NCBI RefSeq assembly: GCF_028372415.1
Contig: NC_092877.1
Span: forward strand, 252,603,510 to 252,667,509
Source: Notamacropus eugenii
Lineage: Eukaryota; Chordata; Mammalia; Diprotodontia; Macropodidae
Direction of reading: 5' to 3'
Length of the DNA stretch: 64,000 nucleotides
The notes under the pieces are model-generated. The model had not been told where the DNA came from. It saw only the letters and a list, made by a program, of their open reading frames with translations, and made no database searches. The position numbers and the translations under genes were made by a program. Below, piece by piece: positions 24,025 through 34,313 of the stretch. The number at the start of each line of letters is the position of its first letter. Positions within the stretch are counted from its first letter, which is position 1.

Positions 24025-24667
24025 TTTTCTTAAAATTTTGTTTATTTGTTTTTATTTTTTAATATTTACTTCAATAAAATTTTGAGTTCTAAATTTTTCC
24101 CACTTTCTCCACTTCTTCCTTCCCAAAGTGGTGGACAATTTGATATTGGTCATACTTGTACATTCTTATTTGACATATTTCCACATATGTCATGTTGTGA
24201 AGAAGAAATAGAACCAAATGAAAAAACTATAAGGAGGAAAAAAATCATGAAAATAGTATGCCTTGATCTGCATTTAAACTCCATCATTCTTTCTCTGGAT
24301 GTGGATAGCTTTTTCTATCATGAGTCTTTTGGAAAGCCTTATATCCCTGTATTGCTGAGAGGAGTTGTCTATCAAAGTTGGTCCTCACACAATATTGCTG
24401 CTACTTATACAATGTTCTCCTGGTTCTGCTCACTTCAATCAGCATTCATTCATGTAAGTCTTCTCAGGTCTTTCTGAAGTCTGCCTGCTCATCATTTCTT
24501 ATAGCCAAAAAAATTTCATTGCATTCATATATTTCAACTTGTTCAGCAATTCCTCAATTGATGGATATTCTTTCAATGTCCATTTGTTGGGCACCACAAA
24601 AAGAGCTGTTATTCATTTTTTGTACATGTGGGTCCTTTTCCCATTTTTGTGATCACTTTTCAACTAA

Positions 24668-24982
24668 GTGTGTGTACTTGTCCTTTGTGGCCAAAGGAGA
24701 AGAAGACCATGCCATCAGAGAAATAATGATATGACTTGCACTTGACTTTGTTTTGAGTGAGGGAGGGTGTGAAGGTCACCAGCCTCACTTCTCCTCCAGA
24801 GCCATCTGAATCCAGTGACCAGATATTCATCAGGATGACTGGAGATGACCCAGGATGAGACAATTGAGGGTTAAATGACTTGCCCAAGGTCACACAGCAA
24901 GTGAGTGTCAAGTGTCTGTGGTGAAATTTAAACTCAGGTCTTCCTGACTCCTCCACTGGTGCTCTGCACCACCTAGCTGCCC
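24668..24982 (-). mobile_element. tRNA/RTE-type SINE with exact target duplications
   Basis: The right part in antisense carries the tRNA-related head ('gctctgcaccacctagctgcc') and the CORE-like 'ttaaatgacttgcccaaggtcacacagcaagtgagtgtc'. The left part is a long tail ('gaagaccatgccatcagagaaataatga', 'cttctcctccagagccatctgaatcc'). TCAACTAA occurs at 24660-24667 and 24983-24990, giving a 315-bp insertion into L1 ORF2. The same tail occurs at 52200-52400. Family identity (WSINE/WALLSI-like, Australian marsupials) is from memory. Confidence 0.8.
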
Positions 24983-24990
24983 TCAACTAA

Positions 24991-25233
24991 ACATATTTGA
25001 AGTGGTATTGCTGCATCAAAGGATATGGATAGTATTGTAACTCTTTGAGTATAGTTCCAAATTGTTCTCCAGAATGACTGGATCAGTTCACAACTCCACC
25101 AAAAATGTTTTAGTGTCCCAATTTTTCCACGTCTTCTCCAACATTCATCATTTTGCTTTTTTGTGATATTAACCAATCCAATAGGTGTGATGGGGTACCT
25201 CAGAATTGTTTTGATTTGCATCTCTCTAATCAA
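24991..25233 (-). pseudogene. LINE-1 ORF2 C-terminal remnant
   Basis: The minus frame reads IREMQIKTILRYPITPIG, the conserved L1 ORF2p block (AIREMQIKTTMRYHLTPV type), then CWRRRGKIGTLKHFWWSCEL (the histidine/cysteine region with HFWWSC in place of HCWWxC). The SINE insertion cuts it shortly after. Confidence 0.85.
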
Positions 25234-25250
25234 TAGTGGTTAAAGCTGTT

Positions 25251-25497
25251 TTGTTTTTTTTTAGCAGTTAAGTAGTTTAGCAGTTAGCCATAGCATGGAA
25301 AGAATACTCAACAAGGACACAACAGTTATTCATTTCAATGAAAGTTCCTTGTCTGTGTCAGTCATGATGACACACTGACCAAACCTGACCAACTAACTCC
25401 TAATTGACTGACTTTTTGTTCTTAATCTTGAAGAAGCTATTTTATGGCTAAGAGATTGCCTTCAGGGCCAATTAAGTCTTAATGATGGTTATATTTT
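25251..25497. other. Short unassigned stretch between L1 copies
   Basis: Nothing recognised. Confidence 0.3.
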
Positions 25498-25935
25498 TTT
25501 CATTAATTAATTAATTTATTTTTGTTTTCAACATTCACCTTCACAAGATTTTGAGTTTCAAATTTTCTTGCCATATTTTCTCTCTGCTCACCCAAAGACA
25601 GAGTGCATTATTCCTTCCCACAATCTGCCCTCCCTTCTATTACACCCCTCTCTTAACTTAACCCCTTCTCCTCTATTGTCTTGTAGGACAAGATAGATTT
25701 TTATACCTCATTGCCTGTAAGTCTTATTTCCTAGTTCCATGTAAAAACATTTTTTAACATTCAATTTTAAAACTTTGAGTTCCAATTTCTCTTCTTTCCT
25801 CCCTCTTCACCCATCCCCATAGAGAAGGCAAGCAATTTGATATAGATTACACATATGTAGTCAGGCCAAACCCTTCCATAAGTTATGTTGTGAAAGATGG
25901 ACTATATTTCCCTCCATCCTATCCTGTCCCACATT
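25498..25935 (-). mobile_element. LINE-1/HAL1-type 3'UTR fragment
   Basis: Same 3'UTR type as the HAL1 copies: first motif 'caacattcaccttcacaagattttgagtttcaaattttc', then 'caatctgccctcccttctattacacccc', second motif 'aactttgagttccaatttctctt', then 'gagaaggcaagcaatttgatatag'. It stops at the pentanucleotide array. Confidence 0.8.
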
Positions 25936-26040
25936 TATTCTATTCTATTCTATTCTATTCTATTCTATTCTATTCTATTCTATTCTATTCTATTCTATTC
26001 TATTCTATTCTATTCTATTCTATTCTATTCTGTTCTATTC
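25936..26040. repeat. (TATTC)n pentanucleotide array
   Basis: About 20 copies of TATTC, almost perfect, with one TG change near the right end. It sits exactly at the border between L1 3'UTR and L1 ORF2 sequence. It produces the ILFYSILFYS low-complexity frame, which is not a gene. Confidence 0.97.
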
Positions 26041-26733
26041 TATGGTAGTTTGACTGGTATGGACTTAACAAGTCAATTCTGTTGGAGTTGTCATTTTTAG
26101 TATATTAGCTCAGTGTACCCATCAGCAACTGATATTTTTCCAATTATTTATATCAGTCTTAATTTGTGTGAAGAGTTTTTTAATTGCGCTCATTTAATTG
26201 CTAAGTTTTTCTTGGAAGGTAGACTCCCCAATATTGTCAGTAGTTACTTATAATGGAATTTCTTGACCTCTTACTGTTTAGTTTTGTTAGTAATATATAG
26301 AAATGCTGATGATATATGTGGGTTTGTTTTGTATCCTGTAAATTTGTTAAAGTTGTTAAATATTTTTACAATTTTTTAGTTGATTCTCAGTAAGGGACCC
26401 CAGGGGGTGCAGGTCCCAGGACCATGGCTATAGCAGAGGCAAAGCCTATTCCTGTGGGACTTCTGCTGACTCACACCCTGGTAGTAGCTCTGTATGACCC
26501 TGGAACCTGATGTTCCTGCAGATACTGATGTCCCATACAGTAAAGTAACAAGTGGGCCTGGGAGCCCAGGAATTAGCTGGAGGAACAAGATAAGCTTCGT
26601 TACTTACTGCAGATGCAGGAACGAGGACTAGTCACGTCGTGATTCTGTAACAGTCACCAGATGGTGAGGTAATGGTCATAAGAAGGTGAAGTAAGGGTTG
26701 AGCTCAGCCTGTATGTGATTGGTGGATACAGCC

Positions 26734-26740
26734 TTTATAA
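26734..26740 (+). promoter_or_regulatory. LTR TATA-like box
   Basis: TTTATAA lies about 25 bp upstream of the AATAAA within the LTR, the compact arrangement of many retroviral LTRs. Activity today is unknown. Confidence 0.5.
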
Positions 26741-26758
26741 ACCCTGACATTCTGCCTG

Positions 26759-26764
26759 AATAAA
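26759..26764 (+). terminator. LTR polyadenylation signal
   Basis: AATAAA is followed about 20-35 bp later by a T/G/C-rich stretch, fitting the R-U5 border of the LTR. Confidence 0.6.
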
Positions 26765-27434
26765 GAGACTTGCTTGGCATAGCATTTCTGCCTCCTGCCT
26801 CATTCATACTCACAGCACGCTCACTGACAACAGGCCCTGCTGGTCAGAGGCCTGTTAGTCTGGGGGATCTGGGGGGCTCGGGCCCCAACCTCACTGTACC
26901 TGAGCAATTCTCTAGGATTCTCTGAATATATCATCATATTGTCTGTTTCTTCATTGACTCTTCTTACTCCTTCAATTTCTGTTTCTTCTCATATTGTTAA
27001 AGCTGACATTTCTAGTACCATATTCAATAACAGTAGTGATAAGGGATATCCTTGTTTCACCCTTGATCTTCTTGGAAATATTTGCAGCTTATCACCATGA
27101 AATGAAATGCTTGCTGATGGTTTTTTCGATAGACACTACTTGTTATTTTAAGGGAAAATTGAGTTATTCCTGTGCTTTGTATTGTTTTTAATAGGTAACA
27201 CCTATTACCATGAAATGGTATTACACATTGTTTAGAGCTTTATTCTGAAACTCTTTAGATAATCATATGATTTCAATTAATTTTGTTACTGATATGGTCA
27301 ATTATGCTAATCATTTACCTAATATTGAATCAGTATTGAATTCCTGATGTAAATCCCCCATCTCATAATGTACTATCCTTATGATAAGTTTCTATAGTCT
27401 CTTTACTAATATATTATTTAAATTTTTTGCATCT

Positions 27435-27722
27435 ATTCCACATCCAAAGAAAGAACTATGGAATTCAATTGCAGAATGTAGCAGATCATTTTCTTTGGTT
27501 TGTTACATGATTTTTCCCATTCATTTTAATTGTTCTATACAACATGACTACGGTGAAGGTGTATTTAATAGGAATATATGTATAGAACTTATATAAAATT
27601 GTGTGATATCTCAGAGAGAGAAGATGGAGGGAAGGTGGAGGGAGGGGGAGGAAAAAAATCTAAGTTATATGGTAGTGATTGTAGAACACTGAAAAAAATA
27701 AAAGAAAAAAATATAAACAAAG
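27435..27722 (+). mobile_element. LINE-1 3'UTR end, sense, head-to-head with the ORF2 segment
   Basis: Sense L1 3' end: 'ccacatccaaagaaagaactatggaattcaattgcag', 'ttctatacaacatgac', then 'agatggagggaaggtggagggaggggg', 'tgattgtagaacactg', and an A-rich tail at 27685-27725. It is the same 3'UTR type as the minus-strand copy at 40965. The 62-codon frame at 27578 is within this tail. Confidence 0.8.
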
Positions 27723-29260
27723 AAAAAAAGAAAGTTAGGAGGTTGAATACAAGGGTAGAATATTGAATTTGTTGTTAGACTCAGTCACTGAGTTGATTGA
27801 TTGCATCACAACGAAAGACTGAGTGAGGTATAAGGAGAAAAAAAGACAATTTATTTCCTGAGAAAACTCTTTTGCCAATTATCTCCTGAAGAAACATAAA
27901 GAGAATTCTTGAGAGATTTTGGAAACCGTCTTGAGAACTGAATTTGGCAACTGTGTTTTCAGAATTGAGAAGGAATTTTAGCGATAGTTAAAGGTAAATT
28001 TGTAAGTTTTACAGGTAATATTCCTTAGTGTTTATAGTTTGGGGTCACTTTCAGGGGGTAAAAGGTGGATTCTTTCAATGACAATTTTGCCCATGGAATC
28101 TAGCACTTCTGGGCAATTTTGACCATGTTTCTACTTGCTCCTTTTGTAACAATTTAAACTGTATGGACAATAAATAGTAAATGAGAAAAATATCTGTTTG
28201 ATTTAGGCATCATTAGACCTATATATCTTTGTTTTGTGTATAGACACAAACTGGGATCCTTAATTCAAATAATCTCTTTTATTTTATTAAAATAGGTGAG
28301 CAAAGTTTAACTAATATGCCATTTGATAATGTGGCATGATTGAAAAATTCCAGACATTTTCTCAGTTCATTTAGTTAGTAGTTCAATAATTTCTAAATAA
28401 TTTCTTAATATCATTTAAACCAGAAACAAAAATAACAGTAATATTCTTATTCCATGACACAAATATTTACTAAAGAAAAGCCTTTCTAGATATTGCATTT
28501 GACCAATTCCTTTAAAACAATATTATTTTGCATAAACAATAAACATAATATCAGTTATGTATTAGGTTTCCCCTAACAAAACACTTCTCACAACTTGATG
28601 TGGAGGTAAGCCTATTTTCTTGAACTCTAGGAGAATAGTTCCAAAGGTTTAACAGATTCTATCTCAGCAAAGTTTTTAAATACAGTCCTGGTTACAGAAC
28701 ATTTCTTATTTTTGTGTGCTAACATAGTTAAGCCTAAAGAAGCTAATATCCAGGAGACTGGTTAGGAAGCAATAAACTTGTTGGGTTGGGCAACTACCAA
28801 AGGAAGTAAATAGATTTAAGTATTATTCATCCTTTCATATTTCTGCATTGATAGTAGAATGGAAGAAGAGGAAGAAGCAAATTAAATATTTTAGATGATC
28901 TATACTCATTAACTTATAGTCTGGTGAGATACTTGATTAATTTATATTGGAATATTAACAATAATGAAACCAAAAGACAAAAGGAAATTGCTGTAAATGG
29001 AAGGACAGTTTGCTGAAAGTCCTTGGAAAGATGAATTGAGGAGTTGAAATTAATTTTATTGTGGGACCCAAGCCAACAAGTAACAGCATTTAATGAGAAA
29101 ATTAGTCTTCTCTTGTATTTCTAAAAAGACAGCCTTGATGATATTTTCAGTAAGATGTAGAGGATGAAAGGGTAGAGGAATTCTAAAAAGACCTCAATAA
29201 GATCCTACAAATTAAATCAATGTTAATGAACGAATAAATGAATGAGAAAGAATTTATGCA
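27723..29260. other. Unassigned AT-rich sequence
   Basis: No repeat family, exon or RNA gene recognised. Confidence 0.4.
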
Positions 29261-29261
29261 T

Positions 29262-30002
<741 letters not shown>

Positions 30003-30405
30003 TAGAGGAAGTAATAAAAGTAGAATAGAATGATAAAGTTTGGCTATGTTTTAATCTGTAATGTTGGAAAAAGTATGTACATCAATGAAATCATAGATTC
30101 ATCAAAATAACAAACCACATATTTCCTTAAGTATATAAGGAAGTAAATTATTTCTGATTCCTAAGCTATTTCACTGCAAAAAACAAACAAACAAACAAAC
30201 AAAAAAAAAACACAGTTTTAAAATTAGGTTTTAACATGTGGTCATAGATGTTTTTTTTTTTCAGTCAGTATCAAGGAATGCAAACAAAAAGTAAATGATC
30301 CTCAGAAAAAGCCATTTGGTCTGCACAATGCTAATCATACCATATACTGGGATGATCAACTGCTTCACATTGCGTAGACCAAATGGTCAAATAAATACTT
30401 TTCAT
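30003..30405 (+). repeat. Local duplicate, copy 1, with strong hairpin
   Basis: About 400 bp that recurs in the same orientation at 31713-32103. Shared landmarks are 'gaatgataaagtttggct', 'catatttccttaagtatat', 'ttctgattcctaag', 'aaagtaaatgat', and 'aatcataccatatact'. Copy 1 carries a 75-nt inverted repeat at 30312-30386. I do not recognise the family. Confidence 0.8.
30179..30200. repeat. (AAAC)n microsatellite
   Basis: Five to six AAAC units inside duplicate copy 1, followed by an A run. Copy 2 has only 'aaacatgac' at the same point, so the repeat expanded after duplication. Confidence 0.9.
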
Positions 30406-31712
30406 TTAAAAGTTTAAGTAATTGTTTCACCATCATGTGCTATAGGCTGCCCACCTCTATGAACTTCTCATGTTAAACCAGAATAGCTCTGATTTTGTTT
30501 GTTTTGCTTAATGGAATGTAAAACTCTCATAAGGACTATTTCAGTTTTGATTTTAAATCCCCATTGCTTGGCATAGAAAAGGTATATAATACAGTCTTGC
30601 TGCTTGAGTTTAGCACTATGGGAAATTCCTATGAATTACACATTTTCTGCTAATAGACTTATGAGTTCATTGTTATAGGTAATTTTTAGAGAGAAATTCC
30701 CTCTATCAATATAGGTACACACCTGCTCTTCAACTCCTAGTCTCTTGAAGTATTTAGGGCTGTGAGAGGTTAGGTGACTTACCCAATGTCAGAGTCAAAA
30801 TATAGACAACAATGAGAAATTTAAATCTGATAATCCTCCAGAGTTCCCTAGCCCTTTCTCAGGTCAAGGGAAGGGGAAGAAGAGACAAAGGCTTAATTTA
30901 TCCCTCTGATCCTTTCTAACAATTCTTTATCAGGGGCTTGGCTGGAATGACACTTTTTCTAACTTGCTAGCAAATTAAATGGGCCTCTAAAATGACTTGC
31001 TATTTATAGAAGATACACAGGGTGTGACAGGGTATACATTAGTTTAATGAATCTGATTGATTGATTTTTTTAATGGCAGGGAGAAGCTTGCACTCATTGA
31101 AATTACTTAACAATTTACCAAATATAATCCATCTTGTTCTTTTTCATTTCAAGTCCAATTTTATGTACGAACATGCGTGTGTTTAATTCAATGGGTTGCT
31201 CATCCAAGTGAAAATCTTAATTTAGGTCTATGCTTTTCCCATGTAGATTAATTGACTAACTTTTTTGAATGTGTGTGACTCCCACCAAGTAAGTTTGGCA
31301 GTCTTCCTGGTACAATGTTACCTTGTAAACAACAGCATCTAGATGACCTTACTATATCTGCATAGAAATTGTATTTGACTCTAGCATAGAATATTCTTCC
31401 TGAGTGTTCTGAAGATTTTGATGACCTTATATATACTTGTTATGGTTTGTTTAATAATGACAACCAGAGGATTTTTGTACAAGGCTAAATATTTCTCAAT
31501 TTACATGGAGTTAGTCTGTTTTGGGGGCCTGGTTCAATAGATTATTCTCTGATTTTTATTTCCCCCCCCTACAATTTTCTTATGGAAAATCTCAGAGTAT
31601 AACTTATGTCTAGGTGTCAACAAATGTGTAGAATAGGTCCCTTATTCTGATATAAACATTTATAGAAATAATACATTTGTCATATATAGTATAGCCTTTG
31701 TCTTATGCCAGT
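30406..31712. other. Spacer between the two local duplicates
   Basis: Largely unassigned apart from a MIR-like fragment at 30740-30860. A C7 run occurs at about 31562-31568. Confidence 0.4.
30740..30860 (-). mobile_element. MIR-like SINE fragment
   Basis: 'gctgtgagaggttaggtgacttacccaatgtcagagtc' is an antisense MIR core, with 'tttaaatctgataatcctccagag' in the place of the expected 'tttgaactcaggtcttcctgac'. Confidence 0.6.
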
Positions 31713-32103
31713 TGGAGGAATTAACAAAAGTAGAACAGAATGATAAAGTTTGGCTAGGTTTTAATCTGTAATATTAGAAGAAATATCTACATCGGTGAAA
31801 TGATACATCTATCAATATAACAAGCTATATATTTCCTTAGGTATACAGATAAGTGATTTAATTCTGATTCCTAAGTTATTTCACTACAAAACATGACAAA
31901 GTAACAGTTTTAAAAGTTAGATTTCAAACATGTGACCACAGACCTTGTTCATTTTTTTCAACCAATCCCAAAGAATGCAAAATAAAAGTAAATGATGATA
32001 AGGAAAAGCCATTTAGTCTGCACAGTGTAATCATACCATATACTTAGATGGTCAATTGATTCATATTTCATAGACCAAATGGTTACATGAATATTTTTAA
32101 TTT
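31713..32103 (+). repeat. Local duplicate, copy 2
   Basis: Second copy of the 30003-30405 sequence, same orientation, about 1.7 kb away, with an estimated four of five bases identical by eye. The hairpin region (32009-32082) keeps the outer arm ends CCATTT/AAATGG but has lost much of its inner pairing. Confidence 0.8.
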
Positions 32104-32451
32104 TCTTACTCAATTGAATTAGTGATACCATTAATTAGAGAGTTCATCCCAATGCTACAGGTTAGAAATCATTCCATTTAAGGGAACCAGTGGCTTGCTC
32201 ATCCCATGTGAATCTTTGCCATGTTCTCCCAAAGGTTTGCTCAAGGGAATCTACCCCAAGCACTGCAGGTCCTCTTCACTGTCTTTTGAAAACAGGGAGC
32301 ATTAGTATACCATTCTGATGGTCCACCTGTCTTTCCTTGGTCTTGTTGCATGACCAGGCTATCTTCTCTTATCAAAAAATTCATTGATTACATGTTTGAT
32401 CCCACTCACATCAAACATATTCTTATCCATTGTTCTCTTTGTGACCTATTT

Positions 32452-32515
32452 TTATGTATGTATGTGTGTATGTATGTGTATGTGTATGCATATACACATA
32501 CATATACATGCACAC
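32452..32515. repeat. (TATG)n/(CATA)n microsatellite
   Basis: TATG/TGTA units turning into CATA units within the RTE remnant. They are the source of the Cys/Met- and His/Thr-rich frames on the two strands. Confidence 0.9.
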
Positions 32516-32869
32516 ATGTATAGGCATATTGTGTGGCAATGCATTGTGTCTTCTTGTCATGTAGCAATACTGGTATGATATTATTGAAAAGATGGTGCTT
32601 ATTTTCATAGGGAGGTCCACAGTCAGTAAAGTCAACAATGATTTTCCAAAGCAATCTAGCTGTCTCTCTCCTTTTTCAAATCAAACTTTATTCATTATTC
32701 TTCTGTACTATCTGTCATGTATATACATACATATACGTTTGGATAAACAAAATAGAGGGTCTATCCAAGTGCATATTGAAATCTGGGTAAGAAATACTAT
32801 TTCTTTTTTATTTTGTATCAACAGGATAAAAATTTAAATATATGGATTTCTTTCAATATAATCTAAAGT

Positions 32870-33234
32870 ATTCTGGTGCTAGATACAGTCAGCTCAATGC
32901 TATCAGCAAACAAGTCTAAATCAAATGACTCCTATAAGGTACTGGAAAAATCTAATTTTTTCTGCTTTCTCCATCATGTGAATGCATCTGTTGCACATGC
33001 ATCTCTCTTTTCCTTTTTTGTGCCATTTTTGATGTTTATTTTCAGAGAGCTGTTGAACAAGATTATGTCTATTGTTAAATAGTCCAAAGAATATTGAATG
33101 ATTTTGATATTTGGATGGGAGACAGCTTGTTGTAAAAGAGCCCCTAAAAATGTTTTCCCATAATCAACAAACAATAAGCTCAATTGGATGTTAAATTTTC
33201 TGTAGCTTTCAGTTAATTGTGAAAAGGTAAACAT
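32870..33234 (-). pseudogene. RTE LINE reverse-transcriptase remnant
   Basis: The minus frame from 33234 reads YRKFNIQLSLLFVDYGKTF, the RT block of RTE elements (…FVDYQKAFD…), then ITDIILF-like LTIDIILFNSSLKINIKNGT, matching the following RTE block before GVRQGD, which is lost. Further on (about 32912-32870) LDLFADSIELTVSS stands where the catalytic LRFADDIVL box belongs; the second catalytic aspartate is replaced by Ser. The protein is dead. Confidence 0.8.
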
Positions 33235-33593
33235 ATGTCCCCTGAAATATCATTTACCAAAATTTTCTTGTTTCCTTCTAATACAAGCACTGGTGATTCC
33301 TTTGATTTGGGCATAAATGACCCTCTGTAAAGATTTTATATAGATGGAGGAGTAGATATATTGATTAGTAATTATTAGTGTTCTTTTGGTTCTGATTTTA
33401 TGTATTATTAACGTCTGAGATATCTTTACATGCCTTTAAAATTTTCCTTTTCATATATACCTTGATATCAGTTCTTCAATAACCTAACAATTATATGAAC
33501 TGTAGGAGACTTCTTTTGTATGCATACTTGGTCTAATAAAACTCTTCATTTCTGAAAGAAGAAACAGATTCAAAGGATAGTCAGTGCCTACAA

Positions 33594-33595
33594 AA

Positions 33596-33652
<57 letters not shown>
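33594..33652. repeat. (TCTA)n tetranucleotide array
   Basis: About 14 near-perfect TCTA units adjoining the RTE fragment. Confidence 0.97.
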
Positions 33653-34204
33653 ATCTAACCATGTCATAGCATCTCTCAAAAGTCTCAGCTAATGAATTGC
33701 TCCTGGGATTGTCCCTAACACATTGGTCTCTGAGACTATCTCTATAAGAATAATGAAGTGAAATAATTCCAAAGTCTTACATTTCTTTTTCTAGGATAGT
33801 TCAAATGGATAGATCCTCTCACAAAGCCCTTCCAAAAGTCTAAACTCATTAATTCATCTTCCAGCCCCAGCCCTTCTAGTTCCTGAGATTTAGTTATATG
33901 ATGTGTATACTCTCAAGAAGATACTAGTCAATGGGCATGTCTATCTTCAATAAATTAATCAAATCAAAAACTTCCAGTAATACTAAACAAAGGTCACATA
34001 ACACATCAAGTTTTTGAGAGAACACATGTATGGCAATATCCTATTTGATGTGAGCCTTGAACATCACCTTTTGCTAATATCAAGTCAAACTCTTTTTTCA
34101 GTAGGCCGATATATTGTTTGCCATAACTTTTTAATCAACTGTGATTATTAAGATCTGATCACTTATAGAAAGTTACCTGTAAGACTCTGCCTGTTTCTTT
34201 CTTA
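33653..34204. other. Unassigned, possibly upstream RTE sequence
   Basis: It lies on the 5' side of the minus-strand RTE and could be its diverged endonuclease region, but no motif is readable. Confidence 0.3.
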
Positions 34205-34310
34205 GAATGCAATATAATGCAATGAAAGTATGTTGCATTTAAAATCAGAGGACTTGGGTTCAAACTCTGGTTCCAACACTATTATATATAAGTTAGGGAA
34301 AGTCAGATTT
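34205..34310 (+). mobile_element. SINE head, interrupted
   Basis: 'aatgcaatgaaagtatgttgcatttaaaatcagaggacttgggttcaaactctggttccaacac' is the sense head of a MIR/tRNA-type SINE. The expected 3' half ('tcttcaattgtaaaacaagaagaatgaacta') appears at 34620-34655, so the RTE-like segment between them probably inserted into the SINE. Confidence 0.6.
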
Positions 34311-34313
34311 TTA

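Larger units (their letters stand above)
24025..25250 (-). mobile_element. LINE-1 3' end, copy b, split by a SINE
   Basis: A second antisense L1 3' end begins with a T-rich tract and 'acttcaataaaattttgagttctaaatttttccc'. It runs through the 3'UTR and ORF2 C-terminus to about 25250 ('gatttgcatctctctaatcaatagtggtt'). A SINE with exact target duplications interrupts it at 24668-24982. The two abutting L1 3' ends (copies a and b) show repeated insertion at one place. Confidence 0.85.
26389..26906 (+). mobile_element. Solo endogenous-retrovirus LTR
   Basis: A 518-bp GC-richer block interrupts L1 ORF2. ATTCTC stands on both sides (26383-26388 and 26907-26912). Removing the block and one copy restores the continuous L1 sequence 'gttgATTCTCtaggattctc'. 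The block ends in CA as LTRs do; the first two bases are AG rather than TG, probably a mutation. It holds a TATA-like box at 26734-26740 and a polyadenylation signal AATAAA at 26759-26764, so U3, R and U5 run left to right. No internal viral genes are present, as expected after LTR-LTR recombination. A 6-bp duplication is typical of class II (betaretrovirus-like) elements, but the class is inferred. Confidence 0.85.
26042..27434 (-). mobile_element. LINE-1 ORF2 (reverse transcriptase) segment, split by an LTR
   Basis: Antisense ORF2 landmarks: 'tcttggaaggtagactcccc', 'tttgttagtaatatatagaaatgctgatgatatatgtggg', 'tttgttaaagttgtt', after the LTR 'aggattctctgaatatatcatcatattgtctg', then 'cattattccat'-type degenerate RT sequence to 'ttttttgcatctatt'. 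It is interrupted by the solo LTR at 26389-26906. The right edge meets an L1 3'UTR in opposite orientation. Confidence 0.8.
32170..33598 (-). mobile_element. RTE (BovB-related) LINE, degenerate
   Basis: On the minus strand, reverse-transcriptase remnants occur from about 33234 to 32870. Downstream at 32360-32180 a C-terminal block contains RPRKDRWTIRMVY and LSKPLGEHGKDSHG-like sequence, matching the RTE tail (R...DDRWT...RGRP...PFG..W). Several stops and a TATG microsatellite (about 32452-32515) interrupt it. The segment 33432-33598 recurs at 34314-34499. RTE/BovB LINEs are known in marsupials and drive RTE-tailed SINEs such as those in this window. Confidence 0.75.

Noticed and set aside
24668..24982. 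tRNA gene (tRNA-like promoter sequence in the SINE)
   Set aside because: The tRNA-related head belongs to a SINE with target duplications and lacks an intact cloverleaf.
25897..26100. Frame with ILFYS repeats resembling a membrane protein
   Set aside because: Direct translation of the TATTC pentanucleotide array.
26376..26588. 70-codon minus-strand frame in the ERV LTR
   Set aside because: It is antisense to the LTR U3 region and has no known product.
33594..33652. CRISPR-like regular repeat
   Set aside because: It is a pure tetranucleotide microsatellite with no spacers, in mammalian DNA.
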